Source of the DNA: Chimonanthus salicifolius
Taxonomy: Eukaryota; Streptophyta; Magnoliopsida; Laurales; Calycanthaceae
Length of the DNA stretch: 64,000 nt
Direction of reading: 5' to 3'
Assembly (NCBI GenBank): GCA_013350335.1
Contig: CM023534.1
Span: 23,579,302-23,643,301, forward strand
A model generated the notes under the pieces. The model searched no databases, was not told where the DNA came from, and worked only from the letters and a program-made list of their open reading frames with translations. How positions within the stretch are numbered: the first letter of the stretch is position 1; every line of letters begins with the position of its first letter. Positions 46,670 to 59,008 of the stretch are shown piece by piece. A program made the position numbers and the translations under genes.

Positions 46670-49380
46670 TCATCATCTCCTCCAAATTTCATTGCTTTCT
46701 ACAAGCCCAAAACCCAATTTGGGGCCAATCCACTCCATGCAAAGCTCCATCTCCAATCAATTTGCCAAGCCCCCTATTCTAGCAAGGAATTAACCCTCCA
46801 TTGACCAATCAACATCATGTCTAGCGCCCATTCCACTTAATGCAAGATCAATACATCATCCTAAGGGAGTTTGAAGTGGAAGGAGCTGAAAATCTTATCT
46901 TGGAGGGGAGAAATCCTGGTGAGGGAGAGCTTGGAGGTGTTCCCTCTCCCCACTCGCATGCATAACTGAAGTTGAGAAGAATGAAATACCCATTCTCTTC
47001 CATTGTTTCTTACGTCTCTCCTTCTTTCTCTTCTTCCCCATCTCACCTCTCATCTCTCCTCCCCTTTCCAGTTATCAAACCCCCTTTTCCATTCAGTTTC
47101 GGCCAGCAGTAGTTAGAAGGAAACTCTCACCCTAAGAAGGTCTATGTCTCTATTGGTCAGCCCGCGCCATCATCTACCTTGCCACCAACCACTGAATGAC
47201 TGGGCATTGGCTACTTCTTGTCAGCCCTTGGTCAGCTCCTTTGTTAAACAAGTAGGTCTCCTTACTTCTTGTTTCTTTTATATTCCTACTTTACTTTCAG
47301 CATTATTACAATGTATGTTAAATCAGAAAAGAAAATCTGCCCATGAACCATTGATATTAGGACTGATTTGCAGTCTCCAAATTGTGGGTATTAGGACTGA
47401 TTTTTCAGTCCCCCAAATGTTGATACTTGGGACTGATTTTCAGTCTTCAAAACCTTTGATACATGGGGCTGTTTGAGCCCAGACTCCATCCAGATCTGGT
47501 CAGTAAAACCTGTCTTTAACTTGTCTGAATCAGGTCATTAAACCCAGCCCCGAGTGGTCCCTTATCGCAACCCTTTTGCTGCCAAATTTCGGGACTGTTT
47601 GGCATCAACTACTGATAGACTTTGGGACTGTTTTTCAGTCCCAAAACTGTATGAGACAGGTGTTAAACCACTATAATTCAGCCTTGCAGTCCAAAGCTTA
47701 GAGCTGCCAAACAAGATTAAAACTTGGAAAGTTTCAAAGGACCGTTTGGACTTGGCTCATCAGCGAGTAAATTTCTAATTGCGACCATCCATCTTTGTTC
47801 AATGTAAATTGGCTAAATTCACCATCTTGGATTGAGGTTGGGTCTCTCTCCAAATCCTTTGGTCCTCATTTATGGATTCAAGCCGTGATAGATCTAAGTC
47901 ATCCTTGTAAAAGAAAATAAAATAAATAAATGGTGGAGGAACCAATTAGTGCCCCAATTGAAAGAAAGAAATGGTTTTCCTCGCTGAAATTATTATTACT
48001 CATTCTTCTATATCCTTTTTCCAAATCGCAGCTGATTAATCATGTGCAACTCGCTTTGGAATTTTAAGACTCGATTTTGTCAACTTCGAGGTAGTGTGAC
48101 CGAACCATATTATACTTATGAATTTATATGGATATTTTATTTCGGCTACACGTGCTGTTTTTCTTGATATGGTTTGATGAATGGTGGCATTTGTAATTAC
48201 ATGTGATATTATCATCTGTATGAGTGTGCAATGAATGGATATTTCATTTAGGCTACATGTGATTGGGAACTTAAGATGCATTATTGATTATACATATGTT
48301 AATGTTAGTTGATTGTATTTTGAATTACTTGATAGCTTGTATGGTTGATATTAATTATGTTGGATTGTTGTTATAATCGCATGGGGATATGCTAAGTTAT
48401 GTTTGGGTATGTTGGTTATATTATTAATGACATGAGATATGCTAATGGTTAGATATATACATTGGTTATTATGGATCATGCATGATGTTATGTTGGGCAT
48501 GCATGGAATATATATTTTGATTATGTGTTGGGAAATATGGTATTAGACATATGATATGTTGGCATGGCATGGCATGGCATATGCGTGCGGGTGTGCATAA
48601 GAGTGGTGTGCCTAGAGCCCTTAAGTTGAGTATAAGAGTGGTGTGCCTGGAGTCCTTAAGATGGGTACAGAGTGGTGTTCCTGGAGCCCTTAAGTTGTGT
48701 ATAAGAGTGGTGTGCATAGAGCCCTTAAGTCGGGTAAAGACTAGTGTACCTGGAGCCCTTAAGTCTGGTAACAGTCCCAGGGTGAGTGACCTGGTGACTG
48801 GGGGCGCTTGGGTGGTATGTGTGTGGTGTTGAGCTGCATCGCATTAGCATGAGCATGGGCATCATGCATTGCATTCATAATATATTAGATCTATTGGCTA
48901 TTATGAGATATGTGGGGTGATAATATGTTCTTTTATAAAAAAAAATGTTCTTTTATACAGATGTATAGTGTGTAATTTTATGTTATGGTCAATGAGTGTT
49001 GTTTGTGCTTAGAATGTCGTGCGATGCGACTTATTAGGTTTTAATATTATGAGACTAACAAGGTTACATTTTATTACACATTTGTTTATATTTGACATGG
49101 GTTTTGTTGTTCCCCTACTGTGCCAAGTGGGTTCATGTTCTTTATTTTTTAGGTTTACAGTAGTTGAGGATGAGTGATAGGACATCTCGTGTGGTTGTAG
49201 GGAAGTTGGGCAATCGCCATTCATCCTTGATATGTATGGATTTTATGGACTTGTAGTTTAATAATTGAGACAAAAAATGATCTGTTATTTATTTATTGCA
49301 TTGGGATGTGAGACGTACCTGATGCGTACTCTGATATGATTACATTATATGTTATGACTGGAAAATGGATTATTGAGGTT

Positions 49381-49424
<44 letters not shown>

Positions 49425-49449
49425 ACGACAGTTGAATCGGGACGTTACA
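46670..49449 (+). mobile_element. gypsy-type LTR fragment, copy 3
   Basis: As copies 1 and 2, ending GGACGTTACA at 49449; AT run of about 18 units just before the end. Confidence 0.7.
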
Positions 49450-50004
49450 TGTATTCAATGATAGGTTTGGGCTTTTTCGTTGCCAGTTCACCTTGGTTCG
49501 ATGTGGGATTCTTGGGATGATTGATTGCGTGTTCTCCTCAAATCGACATGCACTTCTTTGAATATTTGGTTGTCAGTTCTCCTTAGATCAATATGGGCTT
49601 CTTTCGATGTTTGATTACCAATTTTTGTTGTATGGAACTAGGTTTGGATGTTTTCTTGCCCATTCTCACAAGACCGAATTGGGCTTCTTTGCACATTTGT
49701 TTGGCAATTCACATTTTCTTGAATGCTTTCTTGAATGTTGCTGCTCACCTTTCTCTATATCTAGTTTTCATTGTTTGTTGCACGCTCCTTGAATCGAGTT
49801 GGACTTCTTTGGGTATTTGCATCTTTTGGTTAGACGTCATCCTCATCAAATGAAGAAATCCTTTTAGACTCAATACAATGAGGCGGCCCTGGGATGTTGA
49901 AGATGAAAGGAAGAAAGTTTTGCATGAAAAGCATATAAGGGGATTTATTGCAAGAAGCTACAAGGATCAAAGGACAAAAGAAAAACAAATGTGGAAGATG
50001 AATT
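49450..50004 (+). mobile_element. foldback-element arm with deletion, copy 3
   Basis: Repeats match copies 1 and 2 until GGACTTCTTTGGGT at about 49815, then jump to ATTTGCATCTTTTGG, losing about 125 bases present in the other copies. Confidence 0.75.
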
Positions 50005-50926
50005 CATTTTACCACCAACTCCATCAAACCTCCCCATTTACAAACCACTCACCACCCTCTCTTTCAAAACCCAGTCCCTATTCTGTTCACCACTAACAGA
50101 CTGTGGTCTTGCCTAAGCTTCACTTGTAGAACGGAGTGATAAAAAACATGGAACAAGACATCCTATTCCAACAACATAAGAATGGTTGGGCTAGCAAAAA
50201 TCCACTTGTTGCTACTGATCATCAACAATATTTCCATGCAAAAAAACACAGACTATCATGGAATGATATTTATTTTGAGATTTTCCTTCAAAAAGAATTT
50301 TAAGGGAAATCCCAAAATAAATTTTATTTTATGATAATCTGCGTTTTGTCGCATGGAAATGTTGTTGATGATCACTAACACCAACTGGATTTCTGTTTGT
50401 CCAACTATTCTTATGTTTTTGGAATAAGATGTCTTGTTGCATGTTTTGTTTGACTTCATTCCACTCAGTTTGGGTGACGAGTCGATTTCTCGGGGCACTA
50501 CTCGAGGATATTGAAATGTAGGAAGCTATAAGATTTGCGATCCATTTTATTTTTTAATTTTTTAATCACCCTCCAAGTGAGGTTCTGAATACCATTTGAT
50601 GAAGGATATCTCACACCTTCACAATGAAGAAGGGAAACCTTTGTTTGGGAATGATTCGATCAAGGCTCAGATAACTGCTTGATGGCGACTATCTCACCCG
50701 TTCACTATGAAGCCTGTAAGCCTTCAATCGACCGGGTGAACATTGGCTCTGATACCACTTGACCGCAATGGTGAGCGAATTCAAAGAATTTGAATTTGAA
50801 TTAGGTTGAAAGGAGTAATGGATTAAATAAAGAAAGTGAGGGTCTTCGGTCAACTTGGTCTAACGTGGTTCCTTAGGTCAAGCTTAGGCAAGACCACTGT
50901 CGGTTAGTTGTGAGCAAAACAGGGCC
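50005..50926. mobile_element. hairpin with truncated left head, copy 3
   Basis: The left head is joined at CTTGTAG to AACGGAGTG, removing the plus-strand PBS and the start of the hairpin. The join is at a shared GTAG. The hairpin continues to about 50668 and the right PBS (minus) is at 50746-50757. Confidence 0.8.
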
Positions 50927-52915
50927 TGTGATGCTGAGCACCATGACCAATTTCTTTATATAGACGTTAGTTTTATTTAGCATTATTGTATTTATTTATT
51001 TATTCCATTATTTAGATTGGTAATTCTGGTGTTATTTGAGGGTATTTTCATGTAATAGGGGTATTTTAAACTTTTTCCCAATTTAATTAGTATAAATACA
51101 AGATATAACCTTCATTAGTGATTGATCAATAAGAAGAAGAGAAAACAAATTCTGTTGTGGAAACCTTGCTCCATGCGTATGATGTGTTGGTGAGAAATCA
51201 ACGAACCTTGATCAGAAATAACGAAGGCGAGAAGCCATAGAATATGTGAGAAACCTCTTCCAATTCCAGCTACATCTCTTCTATCTCTTCTCTCTCTCTT
51301 CTTCTTCCCTTCTTTATTTTCATTTTTTTTTCCTTAAGCCTTGTCAACTCTCAAAAACCAACGAACCCATCCTCTTTTGCCGCCCCTATCCCACTTCCTT
51401 TCCCTTTGAAGGAACCCAGGACAGGCCTTAGCCCTGTCAATTCCCATCCCTTTGGGCCAAACCCTTTTCTAAAACATTTCTACCATGATCTCCACCCTCC
51501 ATTTTGTCCTTGTCCTTCATCGTTTCCCATTTTTGCCTTTTGTCCTTTTGGCCAGACCCCTCCAAGTCCTCCAATATTCTCTAACACCCCTCCTCCCTTT
51601 GGCTGAGCTCTTCTAAAGGCCTTTGGCCTTGCCATTCTTCACCCTGACTTGCTGCTTTGTCGCCCCAGTTTTTATACCCTCCCCGTTTGTCGTCATCTTT
51701 CCGATCCCATCTGGGTCTTCCTGTCACCTGCCCAACCCACTTCTATTTGCTGCCATCCCTCTATTCCCATCTCTTTTGCTGCCGCATCCCATTTAGGGCC
51801 CAACAGTGCTGCTGCACTCTTTTTAATCTCAGGCTTTCATCCAAGATTTTACAGTAGTGTTTCAGATTTACAGTGGGTTCCTCTGCCGCTGGTCTCTCTC
51901 TACACAGATATCTTCCCGGTGGTCAATTTCTCATCCCACGAGGCTTCTGTCGGCAAAACCCCCACCTACCCCTACCATTTTTTGAGGGACAATCCATTTG
52001 TGCAGCCTGATCTTGGTTCTGGCTTGTGTGGGCCCTTCGCCCTCAAGGTTTTATCTCCTTTTACCTGGAATGACCAACACACCACTGTTTGGGATTTTTT
52101 ACTTCGATCTACGTCCCCTACTTTCAGATCGTCCTCAAACTTGGTAGTAGTGTTTGCCCCTGGCCCATCTACCATCGCCTACGGTTGACCTAGGGTATCA
52201 GTCCAAGGGTGGACCCATTTTTTTGGTTTTCCAGCATTGTTACAGCACTGCCCATACAACCCAGTTTTAGGAATTTTTTTTTTTTTCAGATCTGCGTGCA
52301 TACAACATTTTTGCACCTTGTTTTTTTGCACCTCCACATTCACCTCTGCCTCTGTATTGCATCTACGAGGCTTTTGATTTAGCTTGTGTTTGGTGGGACC
52401 CATTTCAGGTGTCTTCATCTCTGATCTGCCCCTGAACATTGGCCCTTGGGTCAGGTTTTTGACCTATATCTGCTTTTGCAGTCATATGCTTTGTCTTTAT
52501 CTGTCTTCACTGGTGTTGCCTCTGCTGGTACTTTGCATTTATCAAGCTTCTGCTCTCGTTCATGCTTGGTGGGGTCCACTTCAGTGGTGGTGTTCTCCAT
52601 TTTTTTGCTGTACACAACATTGTTTCTTCTTTTCAAACTGCAACCTAAATGTTACTTCTTCTGGACTTCTTGTTGTGCCTCTGGCTCAGTATCTGGCACA
52701 CTTGGCTTCATCTATTGCCTCTTCCACGTCTTCTTCTGCCTCCCATAGGAACACCAGAGGCCCACGGAAGAAGAGTATTCGTTTTTTGCATTTATTGCAA
52801 GATGACCAACTATTTAATTGCTTCATGCTACAAACTTCATTATCGGCGACAACACGCTTATCTCTCTGCTCTGACGTGGGTTCCACAACACCATATGTGC
52901 TCTAATGTGGGTCCC
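50927..52915 (+). pseudogene. copia L: LTR, long leader and gag zinc knuckle
   Basis: The LTR starts TGTGATGCTGAGC; TATAAATA is near 51090. After 51706 the leader continues uninterrupted with C/T-rich sequence; long open frames (for example 51649-52188) have no recognisable domain. At 52760-52815 one frame reads FCIYCKMTNYLIASCYK, a CCHC knuckle nearly identical to FCTYCKMTNHDINSCYK encoded on the minus strand at about 56160-56210. The frame is broken around it. Sequence then switches to a minus-strand copia at about 52916. Confidence 0.72.
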
Positions 52916-54450
52916 ACACCACGCCCCCTCAAGCTAGTTCGAAGATGTCGAGTAATCCCAGCTTGCTAACAACCGAATCAAGCTAAGTTCGGGAAACGGA
53001 CTTTGTGAAAATGTCTGCCAACTGATCTTTGGACTTCAGGGAGGAGTAAAAGGTCGCCCTTCGAAAATATGTTGTTGAATAAAGTGGCAATCAACTTCAA
53101 TGTTGTTAGTCCGTTCATGAAATACTGGATTGGAGGCAATGTTGATGGCCGCCTGATTGTCACAGAACATGACGAGTGGATCGGCACGAGTAAAGTCCAA
53201 TTCAGTAAGGACTTGTTGAAACCACAGCAAGTCAGAAGCACTATTAGTCATGGCACGATATTCGGTCTCAACACTGGAACGAGTAACAACTGATTGCTTC
53301 TTGCTTCGCCAAACAACTAAATGAGAGCCCAAGTAAACACAATAACCAGTAGTAGAGCGGCGATCATCTAGAGAGTCGGCCCAATCGGCATCAGAATAAC
53401 CGCAAACCGAACAAGCAGACTGGTGTATATAAAATAAGCCGCTGCCGGGATGAGCCTTTATATATCAAAGGATGAGGAACACAACATGAAGGTGAGTGTC
53501 CCGTCGTTCCTGTATAAACTGGCTGACAACACCAGCATAAGATAAATCCGGTCTTCTGATAGTGAGATAAATGAGCTTGCCGACAAGTTTTTGAGAGAAA
53601 CTTGGTCTGCAGATAACTAAGTATTCACATCCAATGGAATATATGCGGGTTTGTAGTCAGAATAGCTAACTTTCTGGAGGAGATCGAGGGTATAATTTTG
53701 TTGAGAGAGATAGAGGCCACGAGAGGACCGAGCAACTTCAATGCCAAGAAAGTATCGGAAAGGCCCCAAGTCCTGAATATCAAAAGTCTGTGGAAGATAT
53801 TGTTTGAAGGAAGAAATGACTTCATCATTGTTACCAGTGAGGACGATATCATCAATATAGACCACCAAAATCATCACAACTAAGTGGAGATGGTTGATGA
53901 GATTGAGTGATCAGACTGACATTGGGTAAAACTATAAGTTAGCAAAGTACTGCTAAACTTGTCAAATCAGGCACAAGGAGACTGCTTAAAACCATAGAGC
54001 CTTCTTGAGTCTGCAAACTGAGTGAGGCTCCCCTTGCTTGACAAATCTCGGAGGAGGGAGCATATAGACTTCTTTTTGAAGATCACCATAGAGAAAAGCA
54101 TTCTTCACATGTAATTGGTGTAGTGGCCAGATATAAGTTGTTGCAAGGGAAAGCAAAATGTGCACAGAGCTGATCTTGGCGACAGGGGAAAAAGTGTCCC
54201 GGCAGTAAACTCCATAAGTCTGTGTGAAGCCTTGGGCTACTAGACGTGCCTAAAAGTGTGCAATATATCCATCTGGATTATGATTCAAGGCAAAGACCCA
54301 TTTGCACCTAACTGGAATCTTGTCTGGAAGAGAGAGACCATCTCCCATGTGTTGCTCTTCTCTAGAGCAACGAATTCTTCATCCACGGCTGCTTTCCAGG
54401 AGGGATTTTTCAAAGGCCATGTCGATCCGCTTGGGTATCTTAATACTGTC
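52916..54450 (-). pseudogene. copia RT and RNase H, minus strand
   Basis: On the minus strand RT starts near 54450 with VKNAFLYGDLQKEVYM- and RFVKQGE-like stretches, then VVYIDDIVLTGNN (catalytic YIDD box, 53830-53870), QDLGPFRYFLGIEVARS, GLYLSQQNYTLDLL. RNase H follows: CGYSDADWADS, RSTTGYCVYLG, VVWRSKKQSVVTRSS, VETEYRAM, VMFCDNQAAINIAS, FHERTNNIEVDCHFI. At 52920-52930 CTTGAGGGGGCG is a polypurine tract. Frameshifts and stops break it. Confidence 0.9.
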
Positions 54451-55700
54451 TAATGCTGTGAGAAAACTATGATAGGAGGGTGAAATAGCATGATATGAAA
54501 CAAAACGATCAATGGATGGTTAGTACAAGAATGCTTACCTTTGCGAAGCACAATAGGAAGATCAGACTGGTCAGAGACCGGTGGATCTGAGTCACTGGCA
54601 GATGGATGGAAGGAGTCAGTCGCAGATGGACCAGTGGGTCGAGACTGTCGGCGATGGTACACCAGAAGAGGCTTAGGGGACTCGGGGAAGGAAGATCAGC
54701 AGGGCAAGGGGAACAATAGGAGAAGGAGAAGAGGTAAAGGAAGCTGAAAAGTAGGGTTCCTGTTAAAAAAAGGTGACATCCATAGATATGTATGTTTTCC
54801 TGATGATAAGATCAAGGCACTTTTAGCCTTTGTGAAAATGTGTGTAACTGAAGACACAACGCACAACCCGGTGAGAAAATTTATGGCCAAAGAAGTTGTG
54901 AACAAAACAAACACACCTAAAGATATGCAAGGGAATTTAAGAAATGGGTTTGTGTAAGGAGAGACGATCTATGGCGGATTGATTGTGTAAGATGCAAGAA
55001 GGCGTTTTGTTGATGAGATAACAAGAAGTTTAATACTGCTTATGGCCAATAGGACAATGGGACATGCGTGGTAAAAAGAAGAGACCCGGTTCTTTTGTTT
55101 AGCTACACCCTTCTGTTGAGTTGTAGAACGCAAGAGAATTGAGAATCAATGCTATGGTTTTGCAAAAAAGTAAGAAAGGAGTGACAAATATTCCCCCTGC
55201 TATTACTGTGTAAAACCTGAATATTACACCCAAATTGATTTTGAACCCACTAGTAAATTTTTTGGGAAGTGAGCAAAAACTTTACATTTTTTTTAATCAA
55301 CTATGTACAAGTCATGCGAGAGTAATCATCAATAAAGGTGATAAAATAATGAAAACCAGTGCGAGAAGCAATTGGAGATTGTCAAATATCAGAATGAATG
55401 AGTGAAAATAAAGTAGATGAACTTTTATTGATAGATGGAAGAAAATGACTTCTAACATACTTGCCATATTGTCAATGTTTACATTCAAAATGACTAAAAG
55501 ATAAACTAGGCACAAGCTGTTTGAGAATAGAGTTGGTAGGATGTCCTCAACGATAATGCCGCAACCACACATCTAAAGATGAAGAGGTTAAACAAGCTTT
55601 GGAGTTGCCATGGCGAGAGTCAAGAAGGTAGAGCCCCAGATTCACGACCACCACCCAACAACTACTTTGTGGTTAGATCTTGGTAAACAAAGTGAGAGGG
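54451..55700 (-). pseudogene. copia integrase region, minus strand, decayed
   Basis: This is the interval between RT and gag/protease of the same minus-strand copia. Short stretches fit the integrase core and the Ser/Pro-rich linker before RT, but stops and indels are dense and I could not follow the DDE residues with confidence. Placement rests mainly on order. Confidence 0.6.
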
Positions 55701-56554
55701 AAAAAGTGTGACTTAGCAATTCAAATGTTTAGTCAAGGCACTAATAGATAGAAAATTGCGGGATAGGTTTGGAACATGCCAAAACAGAGTGAAGGTCCAA
55801 ATGTGGAGAAATTGGAACAGTCCTTTTCCCAACAATATCAGTGTATGAGCCAGTAGGCTAATTTGACATACCACTAGAAATAGGAGAAAGGGAACAGAAG
55901 AGGGTGGACGTACCAGCCATATGGTCAGTAGCACCAGAATCGACAATCCAAGAATGATGGGAGGCATGGTGGGCAGATGATTCAGTACTTGAAGGAGAGG
56001 AGACATCATTGGAAACCTCAGAGGATTGAAGCCCTCAAGTCATTGCAATATTAAGTTAAGATTCTGGCGAGTCACATGAGCAATATTATTAACCACATCA
56101 GATAAAGGAGTAGGAGGAGGTGCAGCGGAGAGATGGACTTGCTTAGGGCGCCCATGAGGCTTGTAGCATGAATTAATGTCATGGTTAGTCATCTTGCAGT
56201 AGGTGCAGAACCGAGTTCCCCTTTTCCGTGGACCTTTCGTGTCCCTTCGAGGATCAGATGAGAAATTCTTGCCATGGGAAGGTGGGTACCCATGAGCCAG
56301 AGAAGGCATAGATGAATGGGTGGTGACTAGGGCAAATCGTTTAGCAAGCGGTGGAGTCATAACAAGACGACGTCGATCATCTCGAAGTAAGGTTGAGTAA
56401 ACTTCATTTAGAGAGTGGAGAGGTCATTGCCCAAGAATCTGGGCCCGAGTTGGCTCAAATTCAGGGTTAAGTCTAGCAAAGAAGGCAAAAATCCGTTGTT
56501 GTTCAACATACTTGTGTAACTTCTGTGTAACTTCCAAATCCTTAAAAGTAAGGA
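55701..56554 (-). pseudogene. copia gag and protease start, minus strand
   Basis: From 56550 the minus strand reads KLHKYVEQQRIFAFFARLNPEFEPTRAQILGQ (given here as KLHKYVEQQRIFAFFARL and NPEFEPTRAQILG), a copia gag (UBN2/DUF4219-like) motif. At about 56160-56230 is the CCHC knuckle CTYCKMTNHDINSCYK. Further down, 55713-56009 reads into the start of the protease region. It is truncated at its 5' side by the foldback element. Confidence 0.82.
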
Positions 56555-57194
56555 TGTGGGCTTCTTGGGATGGTTGGTCGTGTTTTCTCCTCAAATCAAC
56601 ATGGATTTCTTTGAATGTTTGGTTGACAGTTCTCCTTGGATCGATATGGGCTTCTTTCGATGTTTGATTGCTAATTTTCATTGCATTGAATTGGGTTTTT
56701 TTGGGACGTTTTCTTGCCAATTCTCACAAGACTGAATTGGGCTTCTTTGCACATTCCTTTGGCAATTAACATTTTCTTGAGTTCTTTCTTGAATGTTGCT
56801 GCTTGCCTCTCTCTATATCCAGTTCTCATTGTTTGCTGCATTCTCCTTACATCGAGTTGGACTTCTTTGGGTGTTTGTTTTTTTATTCTTAATTACTTGA
56901 TTTGGAAATTTTTGGATGTTTAATTGCCAATTATCTCTTACTTGAGTTGGCACTTGTAAGTGTTTATTGCATTCTTCTTGAGTTGGTTTTCTACAACTTT
57001 CCTTTCTCTGCATCGTTCTGTTAGATGTCATCTTCCTCTCAACGGAAGAAATCTTTTTAGATTCAATACAATGAGGCAGCCTTGGGCTGATGAAGATGAA
57101 AGAAAGAAAGTGTTGCATGAGAAGCATACAAGGGGATATCACAAGAAGCTGTAAGGATCAAAGGACATAAGAAAAAGAAATGAGTAAGATGAAT
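56555..57194 (+). mobile_element. foldback element, left arm
   Basis: A ~640-bp arm of degenerate ~45-bp repeats (GGCTTCTTTG-ATGTTTG motif), ending AGATGAAT. The same sequence returns inverted at 57335-57934 and 58928-59008. The left end here lacks the first one or two repeats seen in the right arm, so it is truncated at the junction with copia gag. Confidence 0.78.
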
Positions 57195-57334
57195 ACCCTT
57201 GGTATGGGTGACGATGAGGGTGTAGTGGGATAGGGGCATCGTGGTATATCTTTATATGGAGCACGTATATAACTCCATTCTTTTCTAGGGACCAATGGAC
57301 AAAAGAATAGGAGGAAGCTGTAGGGACCAAGGCG
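57195..57334. other. central loop of the foldback element
   Basis: About 140 bases between the arms, with a GGGACCAATGGACAAAAG / CTTTGGTCCCTACAGC pair that lets pairing extend partly into it. No coding capacity seen. Confidence 0.65.
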
Positions 57335-57934
57335 ATTCATCTTCCTCATTACCTATTCTTTATTCCTTTGGTCCCTACAGCTTCTTGCGATAAATCCCGT
57401 TGTGTGCTTCTCATTCAAAACTTTCTTTCTTTCATCTTCATCATCCCAAGGTTGCCTCATGTATTGAGTCTATAAAGATTTATTCCTTTGACGAGGAAGA
57501 TGACGTCCAACCGATGCAGAGAAAATAAAGTCGCAGAAAACCTATTCAAGAGGAATGCACTCAGCAGCTATAAGTGTCAACTCAAGTAAGAGATAATTGG
57601 CAACTGAACATCCAAAAATTCACAAATCTAGTAATTAAGAATCAGAAAGCTAACAACCAAAGAAGTCCAACTCGATGCAAGGAGAGTGCAACAAACAATG
57701 AGAATTAGATAAAGAGAAAGGCGAGCAACAACATTCAAGAAAATGTGAATTGCCAAACAAATGTGCAAAGAAACCTAATTCGGTCCTGTGAGAATTGGCA
57801 AGTAAACATCCAAAATAACCCATTTTGATGCAATGAAATTTGGCAACCAAACGTGGAAAGAAGCCCATATCGATCCAAGGAGAACTAATAACCAAATATT
57901 CAAAGAAGTCCATGTCGATTTGAGGACACACAAT
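57335..57934 (-). mobile_element. foldback element, right arm (inner part)
   Basis: Inverse of 56555-57194. It is interrupted at 57934 by a copia solo LTR and resumes at 58928. Confidence 0.78.
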
Positions 57935-58927
57935 TGGCGCAGGACAAGACATGGGGTAACTCTAAATGCCTAAATGTGGTTACCTAAAGGTTAAAAGAAA
58001 TGAAAATAATGTACCCTAAATATAAAATGGGCTGAAATTAATCAATAAATCAATATGGAGCAATTAAAGAATATAAATAAACTACAAACAAGCACGGGAG
58101 TCTTAGATATTTAATGTAAACAATTACGAAACAATCCAACCAAATCACACCTCAAGTTAGGAGTTGTTCAAAATTATTGCTTATTAGTAAAAGGCCTACG
58201 CTAACCAGGAAGGTGGGATAGCAAACAAAGGGGTTTAGAACAGAAAACTTAGGCTATGGAAATCTGGGATAGCAAATAAAGGAAGGGTTAGGACAGGAAC
58301 AAGAAAAGGACTAAGGAGGGTTATTGGCAGCAAGTTTGGGGTTGAGGAGTCCTGGGATTAAGGTTATGTTGCAGATCTGAGAGGGCAGCAACAAATCTGG
58401 GTACAAAAGGGGATAGGGAAGGGCACGGCAACAGTAGAGAAGGAGCTTAAGTGTCACAATAGTAGTAGGGGTTTGTTTTAGGTCACGGAAAGCACAGAGA
58501 GGGGGATATGGGTCACGGTAGTTAAGAGAAAAGAAAAGAGAGAGAGAAAAAGTGAGAAGAATACTTGGACGAGAAGGCTTCTTGCCTAGTTGGATCCACC
58601 AAATTTCGATTCTCTCCAAAACACCTTCGCATATAAGAGGATTTTCGAAAATTTGCAAATCTCTATTATATTCCATCGTGCACGCCACAAGGGCTTTATA
58701 TAGTGTTTACAACAAGAAATGCCCAAATTGCCATTACAATAAAATGTTCCCAATTTACCCTTAAATAAAAAAAGACCAGAATACCCTCAGATAATAAACT
58801 AGTCCTCAAACAAATCCAGAACTACTGACAATAAATAAAAAATAAAAAAATTACAATCATGACGAATAATAAAAAACCTAATGCTAAATATAGAAACTGC
58901 CCAAATATAGAAATCTGCTCTGCATCA
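57935..58927 (-). mobile_element. copia solo LTR in the foldback right arm
   Basis: 993 bp on the minus strand from TGATGCAGAGCAG to CCTGCGCCA. Flanking pentamers are ATCGT and ATTGT on the minus strand, one transition apart, and the foldback arm reads continuously if the LTR is removed. It has ACTATATAAAGCCC as TATA box (about 58692-58705) and a C/T-rich transcribed part. Start and layout resemble LTR L at 40381, 45888 and 50927, so it is probably the same copia family. Confidence 0.78.
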
Positions 58928-59008
58928 ACGATCAAACATCCCAAGAAGCCCTCATCGAACCTAGGAGAACCGGCAACCAAAATGCTCAAACCTATCATTG
59001 AATAGAAG
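58928..59008 (-). mobile_element. foldback element, right arm (outer part)
   Basis: Inverted, this reads TATTCAATGATAGGTTTG-AGC as in the outer edge of the arms at 32972, 43919 and 49450. The terminal end cannot be fixed because no target duplication is visible. Confidence 0.65.

Larger units (their letters stand above)
46670..51706. repeat. macro-repeat copy 3 (5,037 bp)
   Basis: Same order again, shortened by two deletions: one in the foldback arm at about 49816 and one removing the left head and its PBS at about 50130. It is followed by the natural continuation of the copia leader. Confidence 0.92.

Noticed and set aside
51649..52188. 179-residue plus-strand open frame
   Set aside because: Composition-driven frame in the C/T-rich copia leader; no domain, and overlapping frames are equally open.
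52384..52905. 173-residue plus-strand frame as intact copia gag
   Set aside because: The zinc knuckle is in a different frame (52649-52969); the longer frame crosses it out of register.
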